Under the pieces are notes generated by a model. The model was not told the origin of the DNA and searched no databases. It saw only the letters and a list, made by a program, of their open reading frames with translations. Shown here one piece after another: positions 32,650-40,512 of a stretch of 64,000 nt of DNA (positions within the stretch are counted from its first letter, which is position 1; every line of letters begins with the position of its first letter). The position numbers were made by a program, and so were the translations under genes. The DNA comes from CBEUVQ01 sp965546615 (GTDB lineage: Bacteria; Bacillota; Desulfotomaculia; Desulfotomaculales; Desulfohalotomaculaceae), in assembly GCA_965546615.1 (NCBI GenBank), contig CBEUVQ010000006.1, positions 1 through 64,000 on the forward strand, in the 5' to 3' direction.

Positions 32650-32837
32650 TATTACCCCTTTATATCGATTGGATATAGACTGGCTAGATTGTTGGCGCGC
32701 CTTATTAAAATCATTAAAGGAGGGATTAACTAACTAAAAATACAGGTAAATTTTTTCAATGAAATAATTGAATATTCTTGTTAGAATTAAGCTGTTGATC
32801 TCTGTTTTAATTATTACTTTAATTAGGAGGTTAAACT

Positions 32838-33548
32838 ATGACACCATTTTTAGCGGAAATCATTGGAACAATGCTGTTAATTATATTTGGCGGCGGTGTA
32901 GTTGCCGGTGTAGTACTGAAAAAATCCAAAGCGGAAAACAGCGGTTGGATTGTAATCACTGTCGGCTGGGGGTTAGCGGTTGCACTGGCGGTATACGCCA
33001 CAGGTAATTTCAGCGGTGCTCACCTAAATCCGGCGGTAACGATAGGTTTGGCATCAATCGGTCAGTTCCCTTGGGCTGATGTACCCGGTTACATTGTGGC
33101 TCAGTTTATCGGTGCTATTATCGGTGCAGCCGTGGTATGGCTGCATTATCTTCCTCACTGGGAAGCAACTGATGATCAAGCGGCAAAGCTGGCTGTGTTT
33201 TCCACCGGCCCCGCTATTCGCCACACCTTCGGCAACTTAATGAGTGAAATAATCGGTACATTTATCCTGGTTTTAGGAATTTTAGCAATAGGTGCCAATC
33301 AGTTAGCTGACGGTTTAAATCCGCTGCTGGTAGGTCTGTTGATTGTAGCCATCGGTGTTTCATTAGGCGGCACCACAGGTTACGCCATTAACCCGGCCCG
33401 CGATCTTGGTCCGCGTATTGCTCATGCCATACTCCCCATTGCCGGAAAGGGCAGTTCTGATTGGGGCTATGCCTGGATTCCCGTTGTAGGGCCAATTATC
33501 GGCGGTGTGTTAGGTGCACTGTTCTACGCAAAAGTTTTTGGTATTTAG
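32838..33548 (+). CDS. glpF: Glycerol uptake facilitator (MIP family)
   Basis: ATG 32838 follows AGGAGG. The 236-residue aquaglyceroporin has six hydrophobic segments. The two half-helix motifs are NPAVT (near 64) and NPARDLGPR (near 187); Asp after the second NPA is typical of glycerol-conducting members. It lets glycerol diffuse into the cell for the kinase encoded next. Confidence 0.94.
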   Translation: MTPFLAEIIGTMLLIIFGGGVVAGVVLKKSKAENSGWIVITVGWGLAVALAVYATGNFSGAHLNPAVTIGLASIGQFPWADVPGYIVAQFIGAIIGAAVVWLHYLPHWEATDDQAAKLAVFSTGPAIRHTFGNLMSEIIGTFILVLGILAIGANQLADGLNPLLVGLLIVAIGVSLGGTTGYAINPARDLGPRIAHAILPIAGKGSSDWGYAWIPVVGPIIGGVLGALFYAKVFGI

Positions 33549-33604
33549 TTTTCTATATCTAATGCAGGGTAGCTTAATAAAATATCCATAAGGAGCGTGG
33601 GAAC

Positions 33605-35107
33605 ATGGATAAAAAATATGTTATGGCACTGGATCAAGGTACTACCAGCTGCCGCGCCATTCTTTTTGATAAAAACAGCAATATTGTAGCGGTTGCTCAA
33701 AAGGAGTTTACACAAATCTATCCTAAGGCAGGCTGGGTGGAGCACAATGCCGAAGAAATTTGGAGCACCCAGTACGGTGTAATTGCCGAGCTGTTAGCTA
33801 AAACAGGCATTAATACAGAAGAAATAGCAGCAATTGGTATTACCAATCAGCGGGAAACAACTGTGGTATGGGATAAAGAAACCGGCAAACCGGTACACAA
33901 CGCCATAGTATGGCAGTGTCGGCGCACAGCTTCAATCTGTGATGAACTGAAAGCAAAGGGTTACACAGAAACATTCAGAAATAAAACCGGTTTGGTAGTG
34001 GATGCTTATTTTTCCGGCACCAAAGTTAAGTGGATATTAGACAATGTTCCGGGTGCACGGGAAAAAGCAGAAAACGGCCAGCTCCTTTTTGGTACAATAG
34101 ATACTTGGTTGGTATGGAAGCTAACAAACGGACAGGTGCATGTAACAGATTATTCAAATGCCTCCCGTACGCTGATGTATAACATTCGCGAGCTTTGTTG
34201 GGACAAAGAACTGCTGGAGATACTGAACGTACCTGCTTCTATGCTGCCTGAAGTAAAACCTTCCAGCGCGGTTTATGGTTACACTGACGAAGAAAAATTC
34301 TTCGGTCACTCAATACCTATTGCCGGTATAGCCGGTGATCAGCAGGCAGCACTATTTGGCCAAGCCTGCTACCAGCCCGGTATGGCTAAAAACACTTACG
34401 GCACCGGCTGTTTTATGTTGATGAATACCGGCGATCAATTATTCAATTCTAAAAACGGTCTGCTCACCACCATTGCTTGGGGTATTGACGGCAAAGTTGA
34501 ATATGCTTTGGAAGGCAGTATCTTTATCGCCGGTGCTGCCATACAATGGCTGAGAGACGGACTGAAAATCATTGAAGAGGCACCGGACTCCGAGTATTTT
34601 GCCGGTAAAGTTGAAGATACCGACGGTGTTTACATGGTTCCGGCATTTGCCGGATTGGGTGCTCCGCATTGGGATATGCGGGCCAGAGGTGCCATTGTAG
34701 GCTTAACCCGCGGTACCACCAAAGAACACTTGATCAGAGCGACTTTAGATTCTTTGGCTTATCAGACCAAAGACGTGTTGGGCGCAATGGAAGCTGATTC
34801 CAATATTCAGCTGAAAGCACTTAAAGTTGACGGCGGTGCTGTCGCAAACAACCTGTTAATGCAGTTCCAAGCAGACATTTTAGGTGTGCCTGTAGAAAGA
34901 CCTAAAGTAATTGAAACAACCGCACTGGGTGCTGCTTACCTTGCCGGCTTAGCTGTTGGTTTTTGGAGCAGCAAAGAAGAATTAGCAGAACGCTGGCAGT
35001 TGGATCGCCGTTTTGAAGCAGCAATGGAAGAAGATCGCAGAAACAAGCTCTACAAAGGCTGGCAGCGGGCAGTAAAACGTTCTATGGAATGGGAAATTGA
35101 CGAATAA
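33605..35107 (+). CDS. glpK: Glycerol kinase
   Basis: The 500-residue FGGY kinase begins MDKKYVMALDQGTTSCRAI, with the phosphate-binding GTTS. It contains WVEHNAEEIW, ITNQRETTVVWD and the glycerol-binding GLGAPHWD. The conserved His of PTS control (His232 region) is present in the segment KFFGHSIPIAGIAGDQQAA, so phosphorylation by HPr is possible. It makes glycerol-3-phosphate, which is both the GlpP ligand and the GlpABC substrate. Confidence 0.96.
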   Translation: MDKKYVMALDQGTTSCRAILFDKNSNIVAVAQKEFTQIYPKAGWVEHNAEEIWSTQYGVIAELLAKTGINTEEIAAIGITNQRETTVVWDKETGKPVHNAIVWQCRRTASICDELKAKGYTETFRNKTGLVVDAYFSGTKVKWILDNVPGAREKAENGQLLFGTIDTWLVWKLTNGQVHVTDYSNASRTLMYNIRELCWDKELLEILNVPASMLPEVKPSSAVYGYTDEEKFFGHSIPIAGIAGDQQAALFGQACYQPGMAKNTYGTGCFMLMNTGDQLFNSKNGLLTTIAWGIDGKVEYALEGSIFIAGAAIQWLRDGLKIIEEAPDSEYFAGKVEDTDGVYMVPAFAGLGAPHWDMRARGAIVGLTRGTTKEHLIRATLDSLAYQTKDVLGAMEADSNIQLKALKVDGGAVANNLLMQFQADILGVPVERPKVIETTALGAAYLAGLAVGFWSSKEELAERWQLDRRFEAAMEEDRRNKLYKGWQRAVKRSMEWEIDE

Positions 35108-35133
35108 TAATTTGATATCGGCATGAGATAAGG

Positions 35134-35182
35134 AGAAGCCAACAGTACTGGGAAGCACTTCCTGTATTGTTGGCTTCTTTTA
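35134..35182 (+). terminator. Hairpin/terminator between glpK and glpA
   Basis: Arms AGAAGCCAACAGTA (35134-35147) and TATTGTTGGCTTCT (35165-35178, one G-U) enclose an inner GGAAG/CTTCC hairpin and lead into TTTTA. It probably separates glpFK from glpABC and may also respond to GlpP. Confidence 0.7.
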
Positions 35183-35224
35183 CCTATTTAAGAAAATGTA
35201 ATTATAGTCAGCGGAGGTTATATT

Positions 35225-36829
35225 ATGATTACAGAAAAAGCACAAGTTGTTGTTATCGGTGGTGGAGCAACCGGAACAGGAATCCTCCGTGACCTGGCTC
35301 TTAGGGGTATATCCGCAGTGCTGGTGGAACAGGGAGATCTGGCACATGGAACCAGTGCTCGTTTTCACGGATTACTTCACAGCGGTGGACGTTACGCCGT
35401 CAAAGATCAGGATGCTGCACGGGAATGTATTGAAGAAAATATGATTTTGCGCCGTATTGCCCCAAACTGCATTGAACCAATCGGTGGATTGTTTATACAG
35501 CTGCGCGGTGATGATTCTGACTACACAGATAAATGGATTGAATCCTGTAAGCAGGCAGGTATCGAAACGCAGGAAACAGATGCAGCTGAACTCATCAAAT
35601 CTAACCCGGTGCTGCACTCCGATATTGTGCGCGCCTTTAAAGTACCTGACGCTGCAGTGGATGGATTCCGGCTGCTCTGGGGAAATGTTAACTCGGCCCG
35701 TCAGTATGGTGCCAAAGTAATGACATACTCTGAAGTTACATCCCTTCACAGCAGCAGCGGAAATATAACCGGAGTAGAAGTAACCAATAAACTTAACGGA
35801 GAAAAGACACACATCGAATGTGATTTGGTCATTAATGCCGCCGGCGCTTGGGCCGGAGAAGTGGCAGCAATGGCCGGGTTGGATATCAATGTGATAAAAG
35901 ATAAAGGTACATTAATTGCATTTAATCATAGATTGACAAACTGTATTGTAAATCGCCTGCGCCCACCCGGCGACGGAGATATCTTTGTTCCTCACGGCAG
36001 CATCACCATTTTTGGAACAACATCAATCACGGTAGAAGAAGCTGACTGCACTAAGCCGGAGTACAATGAGGTACTGCAGCTTTTAAAGATAGGTAAAGAG
36101 ATGATTCCCGCAATAAACAGTTACAGACTTATCAGAGCATTTGCCGGCGTGCGTCCTCTTTATCAACCCGGTGCCGGCGCCAGCGGAAGGGCAGTCACCA
36201 GAAACTTTGCCCTTATTGATCACCAACAAACAGATGGCTTAAGCGGTTTGATAAGTATTGTCGGCGGCAAATTTACCACTTTCCGTCTAATGGCTGAAAA
36301 AACGGTTGATTTAGCTGCTGACAAATTGGGTGTTGATGCTCGCTGCCGCACTGCTGAAGAACCGCTGAGCGGCCATATCAGCGAAAAACTGATGGAACGG
36401 GGCAGAAAAATTTTTGGTACCCCCGGTGCTAAAAAAACTGCCGAGCGGCTGGGGAACAATTTTGAAAAAGTTATTCAAGAAGTTGAAGAAAAACCTGAGC
36501 TTGGCAGGATATTCTGCGAATGTGAACTGGTTAGTCTGGCTGAAATAAATCACGTTGCTCAACAAGAAGACAGCCACACGTTAGGTGATATTCGCCGCAA
36601 AACCAGAATGGGTATGGGCACCTGTCAAGGTACATTCTGCAGTTACCGTACATTGGGAGCATTAAGTGCCTACCCGAAATTTGCCGGCAATCACCGGGAT
36701 TACTTAACCAACTTTTTGCAGAAACGCTGGAACGGCATCCGACCGATATTATGGGGACAGCAGCTGCGCGAAGCCCAACTGTCAACAGCAATATATTCAT
36801 CACTGTTCGGGATGGAGAGAATGAAATGA
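35225..36829 (+). CDS. glpA: Anaerobic glycerol-3-phosphate dehydrogenase subunit A
   Basis: The 534-residue flavoprotein has an N-terminal FAD loop VVIGGGATGTGILRDLALRG and the ARFHGLLHSGGRYA motif of GlpA/GlpD. The C-terminal Fer2_BFD-like domain has cysteines in CECELV and GTCQGTFC, which mark GlpA rather than GlpD. It oxidises glycerol-3-phosphate to dihydroxyacetone phosphate. It overlaps glpB by 4 bases (ATGA), and glpC follows. Confidence 0.94.
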   Translation: MITEKAQVVVIGGGATGTGILRDLALRGISAVLVEQGDLAHGTSARFHGLLHSGGRYAVKDQDAARECIEENMILRRIAPNCIEPIGGLFIQLRGDDSDYTDKWIESCKQAGIETQETDAAELIKSNPVLHSDIVRAFKVPDAAVDGFRLLWGNVNSARQYGAKVMTYSEVTSLHSSSGNITGVEVTNKLNGEKTHIECDLVINAAGAWAGEVAAMAGLDINVIKDKGTLIAFNHRLTNCIVNRLRPPGDGDIFVPHGSITIFGTTSITVEEADCTKPEYNEVLQLLKIGKEMIPAINSYRLIRAFAGVRPLYQPGAGASGRAVTRNFALIDHQQTDGLSGLISIVGGKFTTFRLMAEKTVDLAADKLGVDARCRTAEEPLSGHISEKLMERGRKIFGTPGAKKTAERLGNNFEKVIQEVEEKPELGRIFCECELVSLAEINHVAQQEDSHTLGDIRRKTRMGMGTCQGTFCSYRTLGALSAYPKFAGNHRDYLTNFLQKRWNGIRPILWGQQLREAQLSTAIYSSLFGMERMK

Positions 36830-38076
36830 TGAACAAAAAAACTGACGTATTAGTAATCGGAGCAGGTCTCTCAGGTTTAACAGCTGCAGCCAAAGCTGCA
36901 GAAAAAGGTAAAAAGGTTACTGTTATAGCCAAGGGTATGGGAGCAATCACTCTGTCATCCGGGTGCATTGACTTTTGGGGCTATAAATTAAATCAGCCCG
37001 ATGTTCACTGCCTAAATCCGCTGAATGAAATAAAGAAGCTCGTCAGCGTTAAACCAAAGCACCCTTACAACAAAGTACAGGATGTTTTAGAAGAAAGCAT
37101 CAGCTATTTTCTTGATTTATGTCGGCAAAACGAGCTTCCTTACTCAACAAACAATGGCAAAAATTGGCTTCTGCCCACTGCGCTGGGTACAGTACGCCCT
37201 ACTTACTTGGCACCGGACAGTATGGCTGTAACCTCTCTGAATGAGTATGAAAAAGTGCTGGTTGTGGGATTTAAAGAGTTAAAAGATTTTTACCCCCAAG
37301 TAACAATAACTAATCTCAAAAATAATGCCGACTTAAAACCCGGGTGCATACTGGATACCGCCACGGTAACTTTGATTGACAGCGAATTAACCCCCAACAA
37401 CCTGGCTTTTAAGTTGGACAAAGAAGATATCGCTATTAAAATCAGCGAACAAATCAAGCAGCAAATTATTCCCAACACAGTGGTGCTTTTCCCGCCTGTA
37501 TTAGGCGAATTAAACACCGCCAAGGTTATCAGTAAATTGAAAAACAGTTTAAATTGTCCGGTTTATGAAATAGCTAATATTCCTCCGGCACTGCCTGGTC
37601 AGCGTTTGCAAAAGGTATTAATAAACTGTCTGAAGTCCAAAGGTGTGGAAGTTATCATGAACTGTACCGTAACAAATGCAAAAGTTGAAGGTAAAAAGTG
37701 CTTAAATGTCTGCGCAGAAGCTGCCGGTAAAAAAATACACATTACCGCAGAATCCTTTATACTGGCCACAGGATCATTTTTAGGCGGCGGTCTGGACGCA
37801 GAACCGACAGCGGTACGTGAAAGTATCTTTAACCTGCCGGTTAAGACCGGTAAAGACTTTTCTCAAAAAGAATTTTTATCCCTTCAAGGGCACGAATTTA
37901 ACACCTTTGGCATCGAAGCAAACGACCGGTTGCAGCCACTTGATGCTAAAGGCGACGTATTGTTAGAAAACGTAATGGTTACCGGCGCTAATCTTGCCGG
38001 TGCCAACTACCCGATTGAAAAATGCGGCAGCGGTATTGCTTTGACCACAGGTTATAAGGCCGGTAAATTGGCTTAG
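36826..38076 (+). CDS. glpB: Anaerobic glycerol-3-phosphate dehydrogenase subunit B
   Basis: The start is ATG 36826 (next codon also ATG), overlapping the glpA stop. The 416-residue protein has VLVIGAGLSGLTAAAKAAEKG near the start, followed by the GlpB signature LSSGCIDFWGY. It is a flavoprotein with FMN/FAD that links GlpA to GlpC. A GMxAITLSSGC-type start as here is specific to GlpB. Confidence 0.93.
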   Translation: MMNKKTDVLVIGAGLSGLTAAAKAAEKGKKVTVIAKGMGAITLSSGCIDFWGYKLNQPDVHCLNPLNEIKKLVSVKPKHPYNKVQDVLEESISYFLDLCRQNELPYSTNNGKNWLLPTALGTVRPTYLAPDSMAVTSLNEYEKVLVVGFKELKDFYPQVTITNLKNNADLKPGCILDTATVTLIDSELTPNNLAFKLDKEDIAIKISEQIKQQIIPNTVVLFPPVLGELNTAKVISKLKNSLNCPVYEIANIPPALPGQRLQKVLINCLKSKGVEVIMNCTVTNAKVEGKKCLNVCAEAAGKKIHITAESFILATGSFLGGGLDAEPTAVRESIFNLPVKTGKDFSQKEFLSLQGHEFNTFGIEANDRLQPLDAKGDVLLENVMVTGANLAGANYPIEKCGSGIALTTGYKAGKLA

Positions 38077-38087
38077 GAGGTATAAGC

Positions 38088-39320
38088 ATGAAGCAGCAGA
38101 CACTGTTTGAATTAGATAACTGCATCAAGTGTTCCATTTGTGTAACCAACTGCCCGGTAACAAAAGTTACTGAAAAGTTTGCCGGCCCCAAACAGAACGG
38201 ACCTGACTTAGAGCGCTTTAGGTTGGAGGACAGCGCTGCCGTTCACCCGTCAATATCATACTGTTTAGGCTGCAAGAACTGTGATATAGCCTGCCCTTCC
38301 GGGGTAGCTGTTTCTGCGATGAACACCAGAGCCAAAGGAGAATATGTGAAGTTAAACGGGGCACCGCTGCGGGATAAACTGCTCTCCAGGGTATCGTTAA
38401 TGGCAAAAGCCGCCGGTTTGGCTCCCGGTGCAGTGAATTTTTTTGCCGGCATTAAGCCCCTTCGTGCCGCTGCAGAAAAAGTAATGGGCATCAGCGCTGA
38501 CATAACTCTGCCCCGCTATGCATCTAAAACATTTTATCAGTTATATAAAAAGAAAATACCGGCAGCAGGTAAAGAAAAAGTGATATATTATCCGGGATGC
38601 TACACAACTTACAACACCCCGGAAGTAGGAATGGCTTTGGTAAATGTGCTGGCCCACAACGGCGTAGAAGTGCTTGTGGATAAAAGCTTTAAGTGCTGCG
38701 GATTGCCTCTGATGGCTAACGGTTTATTAGACGCCGCAGAAAAAAATGCCCGCAACAATTTAACAATTATTAAAGAATATATCAACAAGGGATATAAAAT
38801 TATTACTTCCTGCCCCAGCTGCAACCTCACACTGAGGCAGGAATACCATGAAGTATTAGGGTTAGAAACCGGTGATTTAAATAATGATATCTTGGATGTT
38901 TTTGAATATCTGCAGATACTGGCTGAAAAAGGTAAACTTCGTACCGATTTACGTCAAATAAAAAAAGTAATGGGTTATCATCAGCCGTGCCATTTAAAGG
39001 CCGCCGGAACCGGAACCCCTTCTCTGGATATTTTGAATAATCTCATTCCCGGTCTGAAAGTTATCGATTTGAATGCCGGCTGCTGCGGAATATCAGGCAG
39101 CTATGGATTTAAAAAAGAAAAATATGCAATCAGTCAGCAAATTGGTCAACAAGTATTTGATGCCGTGAAAAAAAATAACTTTAAAGAGGTATTAAGTGAA
39201 TGCGGTACGTGCCAACTGCAAATTAAACACGGCACCGGTGCCGCAGTTTATCATCCAATCCAAGTGCTTGCCGAATCCTACAGCCTTGGTGAATATCTTC
39301 AAAAAAAGAAGCAGCCTTGA
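38088..39320 (+). CDS. glpC: Anaerobic glycerol-3-phosphate dehydrogenase subunit C (Fe-S)
   Basis: ATG 38088 follows TAGGAGG. The 410-residue protein has two 4Fe-4S motifs (CIKCSICVTNCP near 12, CLGCKNCDIACP near 60) and two CCG domains (CCGLPLM near 203, CCGISGS near 332). It takes electrons from GlpAB to the membrane quinone pool under anaerobic conditions. Its codons end inside the strong shared terminator. Confidence 0.94.
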   Translation: MKQQTLFELDNCIKCSICVTNCPVTKVTEKFAGPKQNGPDLERFRLEDSAAVHPSISYCLGCKNCDIACPSGVAVSAMNTRAKGEYVKLNGAPLRDKLLSRVSLMAKAAGLAPGAVNFFAGIKPLRAAAEKVMGISADITLPRYASKTFYQLYKKKIPAAGKEKVIYYPGCYTTYNTPEVGMALVNVLAHNGVEVLVDKSFKCCGLPLMANGLLDAAEKNARNNLTIIKEYINKGYKIITSCPSCNLTLRQEYHEVLGLETGDLNNDILDVFEYLQILAEKGKLRTDLRQIKKVMGYHQPCHLKAAGTGTPSLDILNNLIPGLKVIDLNAGCCGISGSYGFKKEKYAISQQIGQQVFDAVKKNNFKEVLSECGTCQLQIKHGTGAAVYHPIQVLAESYSLGEYLQKKKQP

Positions 39321-39344
39321 TCGAAATCAAGGCTGCTTCTTTTT
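39300..39344. terminator. Bidirectional terminator between glpC and the MBL gene
   Basis: Perfect 15-base arms (AGAAGCAGCCTTGAT 39307-39321, ATCAAGGCTGCTTCT 39326-39340) enclose a CGAA tetraloop. T-tracts follow on both strands, with seven on the minus strand. Confidence 0.92.
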
Positions 39345-39963
39345 AGTCCAAAAATGGGTTATGTCTTTTTTCCTGGCCAATTAAAGTATCCGGACCATGG
39401 CCGGGATAGACTCTCGTTTCATCAGGCAGAGACAGCAGTTTTTCTTTAATACCTTTAATTAATTGGCTGTGGTTTCCGCCGGGAAAATCAGAGCGCCCTA
39501 CCGAACCGGCAAACAATGTATCACCGCTGAACACTGCTTGGTCAGTTTTTAAGCAAATTCCGCCGGCAGTATGTCCCGGTACATGTAAAACCTCCAGTTT
39601 AACGGTTCCCAACTCAATAATATCTCCCTCGGCAAGCAGTTTATCTGCCGGCTGCAGAATGATATTATCGCCCATGAAAACAGAAAGATTTTTTTGCGGA
39701 TCAGTAAGCATTTCCGCATCCGCACTGTGAATAAGCACTTTCGCTCCGGTAGCTTTTTTTATTTCATCAACCGCTGCGATATGATCGGCATGACCATGAG
39801 TACAGATGATATACTTTGGTTTAATACCGAGCTTTTTAATCGCCTGTAAAATATCTTCCGCATCACCGCCGGGATCAACCACCGCCCCTTCACCGGTCTC
39901 AGCGCAGCCGATTAAATAGCAGTTTACTTCCAATTGTCCAACCGTTAATGTTTCCAAAATCAT
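39343..39963 (-). CDS. MBL-fold metallo-hydrolase (glyoxalase II-like)
   Basis: The start is ATG 39963, after GGGAGGTAG. The 206-residue protein has the metallo-beta-lactamase metal motif HGHADH (near 56-61), a second His in VPGHTAGG and the final HGPDT. Proteins of this subfamily are called hydroxyacylglutathione hydrolase-like, but the true substrate is often unknown. It lies in the conserved clostridial stretch with dtd and relA. Confidence 0.88.
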   Translation of the reverse strand: MILETLTVGQLEVNCYLIGCAETGEGAVVDPGGDAEDILQAIKKLGIKPKYIICTHGHADHIAAVDEIKKATGAKVLIHSADAEMLTDPQKNLSVFMGDNIILQPADKLLAEGDIIELGTVKLEVLHVPGHTAGGICLKTDQAVFSGDTLFAGSVGRSDFPGGNHSQLIKGIKEKLLSLPDETRVYPGHGPDTLIGQEKRHNPFLD

Positions 39964-40046
39964 ATTGCTACCTCCCAAATCACTGTGAAAAAAGCGTCAT
40001 ATCTTACACTTTATGTGCATCATTTAAAATATCGTTCCGGCACTTC

Positions 40047-40496
40047 TCAAAAATTCTTTTTGCTGTCTAACAGTAAAGTTACCGGACCGTCATTGGCGAT
40101 ATTCACCAGCATATGCGCCTGAAACCGGCCGGTAGCAACAGTAATCCCAAACTTTTTTACCTCTTCCACAAACCTCTCGTAAAGCAGCTGGGCTTCATCC
40201 GGCTGGGCCGCAGTGGAAAAACTTGGCCGACGGCCTTTGCGGCAGTCACCAAATAATGTAAACTGAGAAACAGCCAGCAGCTGCCCTTTAACATCCAGTA
40301 ATGAATAATTAAATTTCCCCTGCTCGTCTTCAAATATTCTTAAGTTAACAATTTTTTCGGCCAGATACCGTGCGTCTTCAGCGGTATCGCCTGTTCCTAC
40401 CCCGATCAGCACCACCAAACCGCTGTCAATTGCCCCAATTAATTCATTTTCCACAGTTACCGAACCTTTAACAACTCGCTGAACTACTGCACGCAA
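40047..40496 (-). CDS. dtd: D-aminoacyl-tRNA deacylase
   Basis: The start is TTG 40496 with GGAGGT before it. The 149-residue protein has VVQRVVKGSVTV, the SQFTLFGDCRKGRRPSF motif and the C-terminal NDGPVTLLLDS (Gly-cisPro type GPVT). It removes D-amino acids from tRNA. It lies 16 bases after relA, the same pairing as in Bacillus subtilis. Confidence 0.95.
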   Translation of the reverse strand: MRAVVQRVVKGSVTVENELIGAIDSGLVVLIGVGTGDTAEDARYLAEKIVNLRIFEDEQGKFNYSLLDVKGQLLAVSQFTLFGDCRKGRRPSFSTAAQPDEAQLLYERFVEEVKKFGITVATGRFQAHMLVNIANDGPVTLLLDSKKNF

Positions 40497-40512
40497 AATT
40501 CATACCTCCGCA

